Shown here one piece after another: positions 1 through 10,247 of a stretch of 64,000 nucleotides of DNA. The notes under the pieces were generated by a model. That model had not been told where the DNA came from and searched no databases. It worked only from the letters and a program-made list of their open reading frames with translations. Position 1 is the first letter of the stretch. Each line of letters starts with the position of its first letter. The position numbers and the translations under genes were made by a program. The DNA lies in assembly GCA_012932865.1 (NCBI GenBank), contig SAXG01000010.1, positions 930,001 to 994,000 of the forward strand. The letters run 5' to 3'. This stretch comes from Amylostereum areolatum. Lineage: Eukaryota; Basidiomycota; Agaricomycetes; Russulales; Stereaceae.

Positions 1-1
1 C

Positions 2-1444
2 GACCGCGACGAACAACCCTACATCGAAGAATCGGATTTTGCCACCGCTGCGGACGTTCTACAGCGCTTCCTGAACCCCCCTCCAACCAACTCGCCCCCA
101 CCCCGTCGACGTACTGTAATCGAAGTCCCAGAAGGGATCAACCACAACGACACAACTGGGAAGTGGTACGCCTATAGACGGAACAAGAACGGAACCCCAG
201 GACGATCAGTAGTTGAGTGGCAGCCCACTTCGTTCAGTCCCGTCCAAGATCACTGGTCGTGGCATCATAACCAGCAATTCCTCACCCCCGCCGACTTCCT
301 TGTCGCAAAACAAGTTGAGGACGAAGTTGAAGAAGCAGAAGAACGCCGACGAGAAACCCTACGCCGCCTTGATCAAGAACTCGCCCAATCCCTCACCGTC
401 CCCCTCCCCTTCGACAAGATGTCCGACGCCGAATCCAAACCTGCCGTCTCCAAGCGGGAGATCGGCCCCAAGCCAAAGCCATTCAAAGGCGATAGACGCG
501 ACACCCTCCGGTTCTCCCTCGAGCTCCGCATGTTCCTGCGCGTTAACAAGGATGTTTATGCCACAGATGACGCCAAGATGATGCTTCTCCTCAGCCTGAT
601 GGAGGACGACACGGCGAAAGCCTGGGCCACGCATCGCCGCATGGAACTCTTCGCCGACGAAGACGAGAAGGAAGACGCCGACACCCTCGACCCCACGCCC
701 CCAACACTCCACTATAGCTCCTACAAAGAGCTCTTCGAGAGGTTTGGCAAAGACTTCGTGCCCGTCGATCCGAAGATAGAAGCTCAGCGTAAGATCAACG
801 AGCTCGCAATGACCACCCAGGACGTCACTGACTTTATCACCGAGTTTGAGATGCTGGCAACCATGTCAGCGTACGACGACGAGGCGCTAATCCACTTTTT
901 CAAGAAGGGACTTCAGCGTGACCTCGGCAAGCAGGTGGCCCGGTCGTACCCGTTCCCCACCAAGCTCGCGGAGTGGAAGGAGCGCGCCCGCCGCATCAAC
1001 CACCAGTGGCTCGAAGAGAACCCGGAGAGGAAGAGCAGTCAGTCCAAGGGGGCTGTCGCGCTCACCTCGAACGGTTCGACCAACGACTCCTCGTCGCGCC
1101 GAGTCGGCGCCTTCACCAACACCTCGACCCGCCCTGCAAAGCTGACGGACGACGAGCGCGCAAAGATGATGCGCGAAGGCAAGTGCTTCATGTGTCGACA
1201 AGCCGGTCACGTCTCTCGCGACTGCCCCAACCGCGACTTGAGCACGCGACGGGTGGGCGCAGTAGAGACTGGGTCCAAGGCCCCTCCCCTGCCGACGAAC
1301 ACGGCTCCGTCCACTGCGAAAGCAGCTCCCGACCCATCCAAAACCATCGCGGCGATCACTCGCCAGCTGAAGGATCTGGACGCGGAAGGCAAGGAGCAGG
1401 CAGTAGCGCTGTTGAAGGACATCCTGGAATCGCAGGATTTTTGA
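2..1444 (+). CDS. Gag (capsid/nucleocapsid) polyprotein, 5'-partial
   Basis: The frame is open from the window edge to the TGA at 1442-1444, 480 codons, so the ATG at 419 is probably internal rather than the start. The central part (about nt 480-1010) has the hydrophobic/charged pattern of a retrotransposon capsid domain. Near nt 1180-1226 a CCHC zinc knuckle (C-x2-C-x4-H-x4-C) is visible, which in the family binds the element RNA. The last codons Gln-Asp-Phe are followed directly by TGA, and this is where the -1 shift to pol is proposed. The C-terminal tail is rich in Ala, Ser, Thr and Lys. Confidence 0.85.
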   Translation, partial: DRDEQPYIEESDFATAADVLQRFLNPPPTNSPPPRRRTVIEVPEGINHNDTTGKWYAYRRNKNGTPGRSVVEWQPTSFSPVQDHWSWHHNQQFLTPADFLVAKQVEDEVEEAEERRRETLRRLDQELAQSLTVPLPFDKMSDAESKPAVSKREIGPKPKPFKGDRRDTLRFSLELRMFLRVNKDVYATDDAKMMLLLSLMEDDTAKAWATHRRMELFADEDEKEDADTLDPTPPTLHYSSYKELFERFGKDFVPVDPKIEAQRKINELAMTTQDVTDFITEFEMLATMSAYDDEALIHFFKKGLQRDLGKQVARSYPFPTKLAEWKERARRINHQWLEENPERKSSQSKGAVALTSNGSTNDSSSRRVGAFTNTSTRPAKLTDDERAKMMREGKCFMCRQAGHVSRDCPNRDLSTRRVGAVETGSKAPPLPTNTAPSTAKAAPDPSKTIAAITRQLKDLDAEGKEQAVALLKDILESQDF

Positions 1445-1472
1445 AACGCCCCCCAGTCGCGTCGTCTGGTGG
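1435..1472 (+). other. Putative -1 ribosomal frameshift signal at the gag/pol junction
   Basis: G GAT TTT occupies 1435-1441 in exactly the phase needed for tandem slippage (X XXY YYZ) and is followed immediately by the gag TGA. A -1 slip yields Gly-Phe-Leu and enters the pol frame. Eight bases downstream, CCCCCAG (1450-1456) can pair with CTGGTGG (1466-1472) with one mismatch and a 9-nt loop, as expected of a stimulatory hairpin. The same heptamer is a documented shift site in dianthoviruses (established knowledge); its use here is inference. Confidence 0.6.
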
Positions 1473-4400
1473 AGGCAAAGGACTTTTGGTATCATCGTCG
1501 AATCGTTTCGCTGTATTATCATCCATGCATACCTGTGAGCAATCGTATCCCCCGTGTTTGTATCTGTCTACTGTCACCAAGAACAGGCAAACACCATCAA
1601 TCACGCTCAAAGTCAAGCTGATCGGACGAGTTACCAAAAGAGAAATCGACGCAGACGCGCTGCTTGATAGCGGCACAGAAGGAATTATCCTGAACCGAAG
1701 CTTCGTTGAACGCAAGAAGCTCACCACAAGAAAACTAGAAAACCCGTTCCCCGTGCGTAATGTGGACGGCACCGAGAACATCATGGGCTGGGTACGCGAC
1801 ACAACGACCCAGCAGATCCGGATATACTCGCAAGATTCAAAGGCGTACCATGAGGAAGAAGCTGAGTTCTTCATCACCAACATCGGCGATCATGACATGA
1901 TCCTTGGAACAGACTGGCTCGATGAGCACAATCCAACCATAGACTGGCAACGAGACCGTGTTGACATGCTCCGCTGCCCTCCCTCATGCACTCTGTCCGA
2001 ACCTCCTGTGACGAACCTCGCAACCAAGCCACGGAAACCATCATCGGTCCAATCACAGCGTAAGGTTGAAGCGGGTAAAACCCCGAGGACACCTCTCGTC
2101 GTGGACGATCCCTTCCCAGAGCCGACATATGTGTCCTGGACCCCAGTCCCCACTTATGTTATTCCTGCACGCAGAGTCAAAGGTGTTCGCGTCCGCACGG
2201 TCCATCGCTCCCCTCTACCCGCACGACTCTTCACTGAAGACGACGACGAGCGGCCCATGGTATTCCGAGACTGGGAGATCAATGGACTACGCCGCGCCGG
2301 AATCCTCCCTGAAACCGATGGTCCTAATCCAGATGCAATACCCATCCGCGCGGGCTTTACAAAAGCGCAGGAGCTTGCAGAGCATTCAAAAGAGAACGCA
2401 CGCCCGCAAACCTTTGAAGACTTAGTCCCCCCGCCGTACCGCGACTTTGCGCCTGTATTCGACAAGAAAACCTCTGAGCGACTTCCTGACCGACGACCAT
2501 GGGACCATGCTATCGACATGAAAGACGGCTTTGAACCCAAACTGTGCAAGATCTACCCCCTCTCACCTTCCGAGCAGATCGAACTCGACACCTTCCTCGA
2601 TGACCACCTGAAGAAGGGCTATATCCGCCCATCGAAGTCACCTCAGGCGAGTCCGTTCTTCTTTGTGAAGAAAAAGGATGGAAAGCTGCGTCCCGTACAG
2701 GACTATCGAGAATTAAACAAGGGCACTGTCAAGAATGAATACCCCTTGCCACTGATCTCTGAAATTGTCGACCGCCTCAAAGGTGCAAAGATCTTCTCCA
2801 AGATGGATGTTCGCTGGGGCTACAACAATGTCCGCATCAAGGAAGGCGACGAGTGGAAGGCTGCGTTCAAGACGAATCGCGGTCTCTTCGAACCTACGGT
2901 GATGTTTTTTGGGCTTATGAACTCCCCTGCAACATTTCAGGCAATGATGAATGAACTGTTCAAGGATCTCATCGACTCGGGCAAGGTCATCATCTACATG
3001 GACGACATCTTGGTGTTCACTCGCACCATGGACGAACACCGTGCCATAGTGCGGCAGGTTCTGCAGCGTTTGCAAGACAACGACCTCTTCCTCAAACCGG
3101 AGAAATGCGTCTTTGAGCAAGACTCTGTCGAATACCTCGGACTCATCATCTCGCACGACAAGATCGCTATGGACCCCGTCAAGGTAGCAGGTATTCAGGA
3201 CTGGCCAACACCACGAACGGTCAAAGATGTGCAATCCTTCCTCGGCTTTGGCAACTTCTACCGACGTTTCATCAAGGACTTCTCCAAGGTGGCACGGCCC
3301 CTATTTGATCTGACAAAGAAGGACCGCACATGGGACTGGTCGACGGACTGCCAAACTGCGTTTGACGCACTGAAAGCTGCGTTTACTTCCTCCCCCGTCT
3401 TGGTCATGCCTGACCCAAAGAAGCCTTACCTCGTTGAAGTCGATGCCTCGGACTTTGCTACTGGAGGTATACTCTCGCAGAAAGGCGACGACGGTCACTG
3501 GCATCTAGTGGCGTATCTGTCCAAGGCCCTATCGGAACCGGAACGGAACTACGACATCTACGACAAGGAGCTGCTTGCAATCATCCGTGCGCTTGAAGCC
3601 TGGCGCCACTACCTCGAAGGCGCCCCCGACACCGTCGAAATCTGGACAGATCACAAGAACCTGGAGCACTTCAAGACGGCACAGAAGCTGAGCCGCCGAC
3701 AGGCACGTTGGGCTCTATTCCTCACTCGATTTGACTTCTCGCTCGTTCATAAACCAGGAATTTCCCACCGCCCGGATCCAATGTCTCGACGACCCGATCA
3801 CAAGGATGGTGTTGAAAACGACAACAAGGAGCGCGTCTTGCTTGACCCCAAGTACTTCCAAGTACGCGCAACAAGGCCAGGAGCAGTAACCTCCCTCGGT
3901 GATGTCGAACTCCGACGACGTATCCGCGACTGCAAAACCAAGGACATCGAGGTCGTTCAAGCCCTGGACGCCATCTTACGAAACGGACCACGTACACTTG
4001 TCAAGAACCTTCAAGAGTGGAACTACGAAGAAGGCCTGGTCCTGTTTAGAGGAAAGGTATATGTCCCTGCAGACGACGAGTTGCGACGCGACATTGTCAA
4101 AATGTACCATGAATCGCCCCTGGCTGGACACCCTGGTCGCTTCAAGACTTACGAGCTTGTGAGTCGTGAATATTGGTGGCCTGGCATGTCTGTCTTTGTC
4201 CGCGACTTTGTAGCAGGGTGCGCAACCTGCCAGTCGACGAAGACACAGAGCAGCCGACCCCACGTCGACATGATCCCAAACGAAGTACCCGACCGACCAT
4301 TTGGCGTCATCTCCACTGACTTCATCGTCGAACTCCCTGACTGCGAAGGCTATAACGCCGTCAATGTCGTGGTCGATCGCCTCACCAAGATGGTGGTTAC

Positions 4401-5532
4401 CACCCCATGTACAACGAAGATCACCAGCGATGGCACGGCCGACATTCTCTTCGATAAGGTATACCGACACTACGGCTTAGCAGACAAGATCATCTCGGAT
4501 CGTGGACCCCAATTTGCTGGACAGGTGATGCGTACACTCAACGAGAAGCTCGGGATCAAGTCCGCCCTCAGCACAGCGTATCACCCACAGACAGACGGCC
4601 AAACCGAACACGAGAACCAGAACCTCGAGCAGTTTCTGCGAGTATTCTGCAACTACCGTCAAGACGACTGGGTGAAGTGGTTGCCCTTCTTCGAGTTTTC
4701 TCACAACTCTCGCACCCATGCAGCGACTGGAAAGCCTCCCTTTGAAGTCCTCTATGGCTTCCTCCCCAAGATGTACCCATCCGTAAACCCGTCCTCAAAG
4801 GTCCCTGCAGTTGAAGAACGCCTCCGTCAACTTGAAGAAGTCCGACAAGAGATCAAAGCCAGCCTTGCCCTCGCATCGGACTTAATGAAGCACTACAATG
4901 GTGACACGATCAGCAAATCGACACTGTTCGCCATTGGAGACAAGGTCTGGCTCGAAGGCAAAAACCTGAAGACGACGAGGCCGAAAGCTAAGCTTGCTGC
5001 CAAACGATTTGGACCCTTCGAGATCGTTGACGTCATTAGCCCAGTGAACTACCGCCTGAAGCTGCCGAAGACGTGGAGAATCCACCCAGTCTTCCATGCT
5101 TCGCTGCTCACCGCGTACAAGGAGACAACGGCACATGGTCCAAACTATGAACAACCGCCGCCTGACCTCGTTGATGACGAAGAAGAATATGACGTTGAAG
5201 ACATCATCAACTCGAAGCCGACCCGCAACAAGAAAGGCATACAATACCTCGTCAAGTGGGCAGGCTATCCTGACTCCGAGAATACCTGGCTCCCTCGCTC
5301 CTCGCTCTCAAAGGTCACCGACATGATTGACGCCTTCCACAAACGCCATCCAAATGCGCCCCGCCCTGTGCGTTCCCTCGGCATCTCCTTTGACAATTTT
5401 CTCGCATCTACCCTTGCAGATGACATCGCGCTCCAGGCGAAAGCGCGTCTTAAAGGGGGGGTAATGTCACGGATCGCTCCATTTCTCTCTTCATTTGCAG
5501 ACCTCGTACACGCGACGTGTCACGGCACATGA
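1441..5532 (+). CDS. Pol polyprotein: protease, RT, RNase H, integrase, chromodomain
   Basis: About 1,363 codons in the -1 frame relative to gag, without a stop; the frame is open upstream to 973 but that part is antisense to sense in gag and not expected to be used. Visible motifs in order: aspartic protease Asp-Ser-Gly at nt 1666; RT with the YMDD catalytic motif at nt 2995-3006; RNase H with Asp-Ala-Ser-Asp around nt 3440; an HHCC zinc-binding module near nt 4105-4230; integrase DDE residues (Asp in STDF near 4316, Asp in SDRGPQF near 4497, Glu in the TEHENQN stretch near 4605); and a C-terminal chromodomain (about 5185-5320, EYDVEDI...YLVKWAGY). Chromodomains direct integration to marked heterochromatin. 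The reading frame runs 68 bases into the 3' LTR before stopping. Confidence 0.93.
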   Translation: MKRPPVASSGGGKGLLVSSSNRFAVLSSMHTCEQSYPPCLYLSTVTKNRQTPSITLKVKLIGRVTKREIDADALLDSGTEGIILNRSFVERKKLTTRKLENPFPVRNVDGTENIMGWVRDTTTQQIRIYSQDSKAYHEEEAEFFITNIGDHDMILGTDWLDEHNPTIDWQRDRVDMLRCPPSCTLSEPPVTNLATKPRKPSSVQSQRKVEAGKTPRTPLVVDDPFPEPTYVSWTPVPTYVIPARRVKGVRVRTVHRSPLPARLFTEDDDERPMVFRDWEINGLRRAGILPETDGPNPDAIPIRAGFTKAQELAEHSKENARPQTFEDLVPPPYRDFAPVFDKKTSERLPDRRPWDHAIDMKDGFEPKLCKIYPLSPSEQIELDTFLDDHLKKGYIRPSKSPQASPFFFVKKKDGKLRPVQDYRELNKGTVKNEYPLPLISEIVDRLKGAKIFSKMDVRWGYNNVRIKEGDEWKAAFKTNRGLFEPTVMFFGLMNSPATFQAMMNELFKDLIDSGKVIIYMDDILVFTRTMDEHRAIVRQVLQRLQDNDLFLKPEKCVFEQDSVEYLGLIISHDKIAMDPVKVAGIQDWPTPRTVKDVQSFLGFGNFYRRFIKDFSKVARPLFDLTKKDRTWDWSTDCQTAFDALKAAFTSSPVLVMPDPKKPYLVEVDASDFATGGILSQKGDDGHWHLVAYLSKALSEPERNYDIYDKELLAIIRALEAWRHYLEGAPDTVEIWTDHKNLEHFKTAQKLSRRQARWALFLTRFDFSLVHKPGISHRPDPMSRRPDHKDGVENDNKERVLLDPKYFQVRATRPGAVTSLGDVELRRRIRDCKTKDIEVVQALDAILRNGPRTLVKNLQEWNYEEGLVLFRGKVYVPADDELRRDIVKMYHESPLAGHPGRFKTYELVSREYWWPGMSVFVRDFVAGCATCQSTKTQSSRPHVDMIPNEVPDRPFGVISTDFIVELPDCEGYNAVNVVVDRLTKMVVTTPCTTKITSDGTADILFDKVYRHYGLADKIISDRGPQFAGQVMRTLNEKLGIKSALSTAYHPQTDGQTEHENQNLEQFLRVFCNYRQDDWVKWLPFFEFSHNSRTHAATGKPPFEVLYGFLPKMYPSVNPSSKVPAVEERLRQLEEVRQEIKASLALASDLMKHYNGDTISKSTLFAIGDKVWLEGKNLKTTRPKAKLAAKRFGPFEIVDVISPVNYRLKLPKTWRIHPVFHASLLTAYKETTAHGPNYEQPPPDLVDDEEEYDVEDIINSKPTRNKKGIQYLVKWAGYPDSENTWLPRSSLSKVTDMIDAFHKRHPNAPRPVRSLGISFDNFLASTLADDIALQAKARLKGGVMSRIAPFLSSFADLVHATCHGT
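5452..5461 (+). other. Polypurine tract
   Basis: AAAGGGGGGG lies three bases before the first TG of the LTR. In LTR elements this tract primes plus-strand DNA synthesis. Confidence 0.7.
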
Positions 5533-5931
5533 CTTTCCCTTGCATCACATGCTTCAATGACGTCATTGCCTGGACTTCCGAGCGGGATTCCGCATCCTTA
5601 TCTATGACATCACTGCTCCGGACCTTCGTCCTCCGCCCCATGACTCCTTTCCTATTGTTCCCCCCGCTCGCACCACTATCGCATCGCATTGCACCATCAT
5701 TCCCACTTGTATATAAGGACAGTGTTTCTCTTCCCTTTTCCCTAGACTGTCCATCTCGTCATACGGTACTGTAGCGCACGTTGCACTACCCTAGACCCCG
5801 GCACTCTCAAATCTATTTTCTTCTCGCTCCTTCCATCGTCGCGACTTAGGCGGTTCATCGGTCTCATAAACTGCGTTTCTGACAGCGTCCGCGCGTGCGT
5901 CGCACGACGTGATGCACAGGGCCGCGTTACA
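5465..5931 (+). repeat. 3' LTR (about 467 bp)
   Basis: Begins TGTCAC just after the polypurine tract and is taken to end at ...GTTACA (5931), giving TG...CA termini. The right boundary is inferred because no second LTR is in the window to compare with. The first 68 bases also encode the end of Pol. A TATA box sits inside at 5710-5716. Confidence 0.7.
5710..5716 (+). promoter_or_regulatory. LTR TATA box
   Basis: TATATAA, followed by a pyrimidine-rich stretch (5729-5760), is placed as a U3 core promoter; outward transcription into 5932 onward would be possible. Confidence 0.5.
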
Positions 5932-6104
5932 TCAGGACTGACGTCCGCAGGAAAGGCGGGGCGATGCGTCCCGATAACCCATTCAGGAGGGGTGGTCGGC
6001 GTATTGTTTGGAAGGGTGCGTCGCCCCCCTGCCCCCGATCACAGACACACTGGGGCAAACGTGTTCGTTAAACCCATGAGTCCGCCCGGCAGCCACCTTA
6101 GACG

Positions 6105-7190
6105 GTGCGTGCACACGCCTCTCGACGTCCCGCCGCGTCGTCCCCGCCGCTCCTCTTGTCGTCCCTGCCGCGTCCTCTCGACGTCCCCACCGCGTCCTCT
6201 CGACGTCCCCGCCGCGTCCTCTCAACGTCCCCGCCCCGTCATCATCCTCCCGCCGCGTCCTCCTTCGGCCTCCACCAATTCGATGTCCCTCCGCCTACTC
6301 CGTCCCCGCCGCCTACTCCGTCCCCGCCGCGTCCTCGTCCTCAACGCGTCCTCGACGTCCCCGCCCCGTCCTCTCGACGTCCCACCGCGTCCTCATCCTT
6401 CCGCCGCGTCCTCCTTCGTCCTCCACCACCTTGACTTCCACCCCCTCGACGTCCCGCCGGACGGCGCGTGCACGCCCCGCCTCCATGCCCGCGCGACGCG
6501 CGAGCACTGCGGCTGGGCGTGAAGCCAGCGTCGATCCCGCTCGACTCCGCGTCGATCCGCGTCGATTCGCGTCGATCCCCTGTCGTTCTTGCGAACAGAA
6601 CGCGTTGCACCGAGGGTCGCCTCGTCCACCCCTGATTCCGCTGCACCCCTCTCCCCCCCGCACCGTTCCACGGCCCACACGCCTCTCGACATCCCGCCGC
6701 GTCGTCCCCGCCGATCCTCTTGTCGTCCCCGCCCCGCCCTCATCCTCCCGCCGCGTCCTCCTTCGTCCTCCACCACCTCGACTTCCACCGCCTCGACGTC
6801 CCGCCGCGTCCTCCTTCGGCCTCCACCAACTCGACGTCCCTCCGCCGCCTACTCCGTCCCCGCCGCCTACTTACTCCGTCCCCGCCGCGTCCTCATCCTC
6901 AACGCGTCCTCGACATCCCCACCCCGTCCTCTCGACGTCCCACCGCGTCCTCATCCTTCCGCCGCGTCCTCCTTCGTCCTCCACCACCTCGACTTCCACC
7001 CCCTCGACGTCCCGCCGCGTCCTCCTTCGACCTCCGCGTCCTCCTTCGACCTCCGCGTCCTCCGTCGACCTCCGCGTCCTCCTTCGACCTCCACCACTTC
7101 GACGTGACGTTCCTCCGCGTCCTACTCCGTCCCACCGCGTCCTCTCGACGTCCCGCCGCGTCCTCCTTCGGCCTCCACCACCCTTTACCT
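6105..7190. repeat. GC-rich minisatellite field
   Basis: Imperfect tandem copies of short pyrimidine-rich units built on CGACGTCCC, CCGCGTCCTC and CCTCCACCA. The block starting near 6112 is repeated from about 6672 (same CACACGCCTCTCGACRTCCC opening), i.e. a higher-order duplication of about 0.55 kb. Long open frames on both strands arise only from the absence of A/T-rich stops and are not treated as genes. Confidence 0.8.
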
Positions 7191-7199
7191 CCGCCCACC

Positions 7200-7545
7200 A
7201 CCTCTGCCCACATGGCCCCACTCCCGCTCTTCCTCTACGACCCACCCTCCCTCCCTCGATTCAAGTTTTGTCCTTTCGTCAAAACCGCGGGCGTTCGCAT
7301 GCCCTCTCCACCTGTGTATTCCCCGCCCAGGTGAGTTCCAAGTCGCAAAGCGAAGGTGAGTTTCTCACCTTTTTAGTACCCACTCTGCCGTTCAGCCGCC
7401 TGTCGACGACGGCGGCTCGGCCATTCGGCCCACCACCACCACCACCACCACCACCCCCGGCCCCGGCCGATGAAGGCCGTCGTTCGTTGCGTTCGCCGTC
7501 TCTACCGGCACCTTCGCGCGCAGGTTTGAAGGTCGGAGAGGGGGG
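7200..7545. repeat. Duplicated module, copy A
   Basis: Shares an ordered series of blocks with 8020-8375: CATGGCCCC..CTCCC, a GTGAGT...TCTCACCTT segment, GTCGACGACGGC, GAAGGCCGTCGTT, and GGTTTGAAGG near the end. A CAC trinucleotide run lies at 7432-7456. The upstream flank (about 6462-6528, the 'GCACTGCGGCTGGGCGTGAAG' region) also recurs at 7659-7724, so the duplication unit is longer than the module itself. Confidence 0.65.
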
Positions 7546-7822
7546 GGGGCTGAAGTCGAGGCTATTCTTGGGTTCTTTGCTTGAAATTTCTTGTAATTTT
7601 TTGTCTTGATGCTTGCTGTATATAGCCTGACCAATATGAATGAATTTGAATGTTAGACCGCGCGTGCACGCCCCGCCTTGATCCCCGCACGACGCGCGAG
7701 CACTGCGGCTGGGCGTGAAGCCAGGGGCAACCGTGCTCCCAGCAGGAGTTCGTCGGAGGTGGGAGCGGACAACCACGCTATGGAAAGGACGGGCGAGGAA
7801 CCGGCGGAAACGGGTGGGGTCC

Positions 7823-7906
7823 TGCGTCGATCCCGCGTCGATCCTGCGTTGATTCCCCGTCGATCCTGCGTTGATCCCGCGTTGATCCTGCGTTGATCCC
7901 GCGTCG
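7823..7906. repeat. Short tandem repeat, ~11-12 bp unit
   Basis: About seven copies of a GATCC(T/C)GCGTT-type unit. A related, more diverged run lies at 6532-6583, again in the equivalent position of the duplicated block. Confidence 0.7.
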
Positions 7907-8019
7907 AACCTGTCCCGCCGCGTCCACTCCACCCAGCGCGTCCCTTCAGTCCTTCACCCTCCTCTACCACCTCGACACCTCCCGCCCTCCACCTCTACCT
8001 TCCACCTCAGCCCTCCACG

Positions 8020-8375
8020 TCCGACCTCATGGCCCCGCTCCCACGCTGCCTCCACGACCCACCTACCTCTCGCTTCTCGCCCTCCGCGTCTGCCCTCGGG
8101 TGAGTGCTGGTTGCTAATACAATGTTAAGTATCTCACCTTGTTTAGAGCACGCTCTGCGTGCCCCACCCCTACCAGCGCCGTGCAGCTGCCCGTCGACGA
8201 CGGCGCCTCGGCCGTTTCACCCTCGACCACCCCCACGGACGCCGCCGTCGCCGTCCCCGCCACCACCCGCCGTCCCCCCTTCGCCCGGGCGGTGAAGGCC
8301 GTCGTTGTAAGGGTCCGACGTCTTTGCCGCCACCTTTCCGGGCGGGTTTGAAGGCCGGAGAGGAAAATTGCGTTT
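8020..8375. repeat. Duplicated module, copy B
   Basis: Second, diverged copy of the 7200-7545 module, in direct orientation about 0.82 kb downstream. Blocks are in the same order; the spacing between them differs. No gene is recognised in either copy. Confidence 0.6.
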
Positions 8376-8550
8376 GAAGGCCGGGGAGGGAGGCCGGGGT
8401 CGAAGGGTCGAATTGAATTGTTCACTGGCGTGTGGGGTGAGTTTGGGGTGCGTTGCGTTGCAGGCGCGCACCCCTTCGTGCTCTCTCATAAAAGCCCCGC
8501 CTCCCGTCTCCCTGCGTGCCACAGGCCGTGGCATGAGGAGACAGTATGCA

Positions 8551-9767
8551 TCAAATTTGAGAAAACGAGGATGTATACACTTGCCACGCGCCCGCCTCCA
8601 GCCGCCAAACTACATCAGCCTCTGCGCCCGCCCACACGCCCATGCAGGGCGGAGACATCTTGTCGAAGTGGGCGCCGAGCACGAGTCGAACCTTCTCCAA
8701 GCCCGGCAGGCGCTCGCGCAGGCGACGCAGCATGTGCAACGCCCGCCGAGGCTCAAACCCGCCACCAGCGACGCCATCACCCCACCCATGCCCCGCTGTG
8801 ACAATGCATAGCTCCTCCACCCTTCCAAACCGGCAGGCAACCTCCATAAACTGCTCGTCGTCCCAAGGCGCCCGCCTTGCGCCAGCCATTCTCGCACGGC
8901 GCGGTGCCCGCTCCCATAGCTCCAGAGCCGTCGCACCGCCACCCTCCTCAGGCCAGCACCTGGCGACAGCAGCCAGCGCCTCCGCCTCCCCTCCTCCAGC
9001 GCATTCCCACGCCAAACAAACTCGACCCAGCCCTCTGACGAGAGGAATCGCCCGCGCCGCCGCCTCGCGAACCCCTCGCGGCCACCCCCCCCCGTGGAAG
9101 CGAAACTGCCAGCTCCTCCACGCCCAGGAAGCTTGCCGCGCGAGTCGGCGCGAGCCCTTCCATGGCGGCATAATAGCCCACAACGTCGTCAAAAAACTCC
9201 CGAGCTTCTCCGTGTCCTCCGCCCAGAAAACCGCAGGAGGTCGCTTGCAGACCTCCCAGAAATGACGACAAACCAGCGCCAGGTTTGACATGTCGCGCGC
9301 GGCGTAGTCGAGCGCGGCCAGCTGACAAACGCTTGCCCAGATACGATGGCCTTGTGGCGGCACCCCGTCGAACTTCGCGGGGAGGTCGCGGCGGGCGTCG
9401 CTTCGGGGCGGTCAGTCGGCAGGAGAAGTAGAGGGAGAAGCAATTCTCACCAAGGCGGCGGCTGGTCTGCAAACGAACATTGCTCCCAAGGCTTTTCAAC
9501 CCTGCTGGGGACCGCGTCCAGGGGGCACGCGCCCGTCGGCCCCGCCCAGACCACCTCACACCGGGAAGAGAAGTCGGATGGGTCTTCATCACGGCCCCCC
9601 AGTAAAGAGTGCCTCTGTATGATTTCTTGCGCAAAGGTCAGCACGTCGCCATCGGCCTCCAGATGACGCCCAAGCGATAGAGCAAAATAATTACGTAAGG
9701 CATCCGAGAATGTGGGGGGAGAAGGGGGAGAAGGGGCGGGGGTGGGGGATCGCACTGGCCTGCACAT
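8551..9767 (-). CDS. F-box-like protein of unknown target, two exons
   Basis: Exons 9767-9451 and 9400-8551, intron 9401-9450 (GTGAGA...CTGAC...AAG, 50 bp); the spliced frame is continuous, 388 aa from the ATG at 9767. After the splice the protein reads DLPAKFDGVPPQGHRIW, then a leucine-rich helix and LALVCRHFWEVC, which resembles the start of an F-box (LPxE..I...L....LALVCR.F). In such proteins the F-box binds Skp1 and the rest recruits substrates for ubiquitination. The remainder is rich in Arg, Ala and Trp with no domain I recognise. The F-box assignment is weak because the usual LPxEI core is altered; the CDS itself is supported by the exact phase of the splice. The first exon could begin upstream. 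Confidence 0.5.
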
Positions 9768-10247
9768 GAGACCACCAAAAGGCGGCACAAGCATGCGTAG
9801 GTCCGCCTCAAAGGGCGGACCGCTGCGGTGGGAGGACAAGGTGTCCACGGGGGTTGGGGTGGTTGGGGCGGGAAGCAAGAAGAGGAGTCGTCCGCCTGGC
9901 ACCTCTGCGGGCTGACCAACACGCACGTGCACTGATAAGAAGGCACGTGATGGGACGCGTCGCGCCAGACGCTGCCAATGATAACACAACAAAGGGTCTG
10001 CGCAACAAGAAATGTGGTTCTGGCGAGGGTTCGTCCTCGTCGCAGGGTGCCGGTATAATCACGCGGCTCCCATGCTTATATTCAGAACCCACCGCGCAAA
10101 GTGACACGGTGGACGATGTGAGGATGTGAAAGAGAAAAAAATGTACGTGCCGTAGTCGCGGCTCACGCAGCCCCCATGCTCCCACTTGGGCGGCTGGCGC
10201 AGTGGAAAATAAAATAAACCAGGCGAGGACTCACCCATGGGTCACCG
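9768..10247. other. Intergenic spacer
   Basis: No gene seen. A segment at 9773-9823 (CCAAAAGGCGGCAC ... TCCGCCTCAAAG) recurs in diverged form at 11868-11920. Confidence 0.5.

Larger units (their letters stand above)
1..5931 (+). mobile_element. Ty3/Gypsy LTR retrotransposon, chromodomain type, 5' end outside window
   Basis: The order gag - protease - reverse transcriptase - RNase H - integrase - chromodomain is that of Ty3/Gypsy chromoviruses (established family knowledge). The gag frame is open from base 2, so the 5' LTR and primer binding site lie left of the window. The right end is a 3' LTR that follows a polypurine tract. Both gag and pol lack internal stops or frameshifts in the visible part, so the copy looks young. 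The target-site duplication cannot be checked because the left end is missing. Confidence 0.93.

Noticed and set aside
973..1440. Pol frame upstream of the shift site as a separate start
   Set aside because: It overlaps gag; its sequence there is not protease-like, and the slip site explains access to the frame.
6105..7609. Long proline/arginine/serine-rich open frames on both strands
   Set aside because: They come from repeat units lacking stop codons; composition is periodic, with no start context, introns or domain.
10190..10210. tRNA A-box-like TGGCGCAGTGG
   Set aside because: No B box, no cloverleaf and no anticodon arm within 100 bp.
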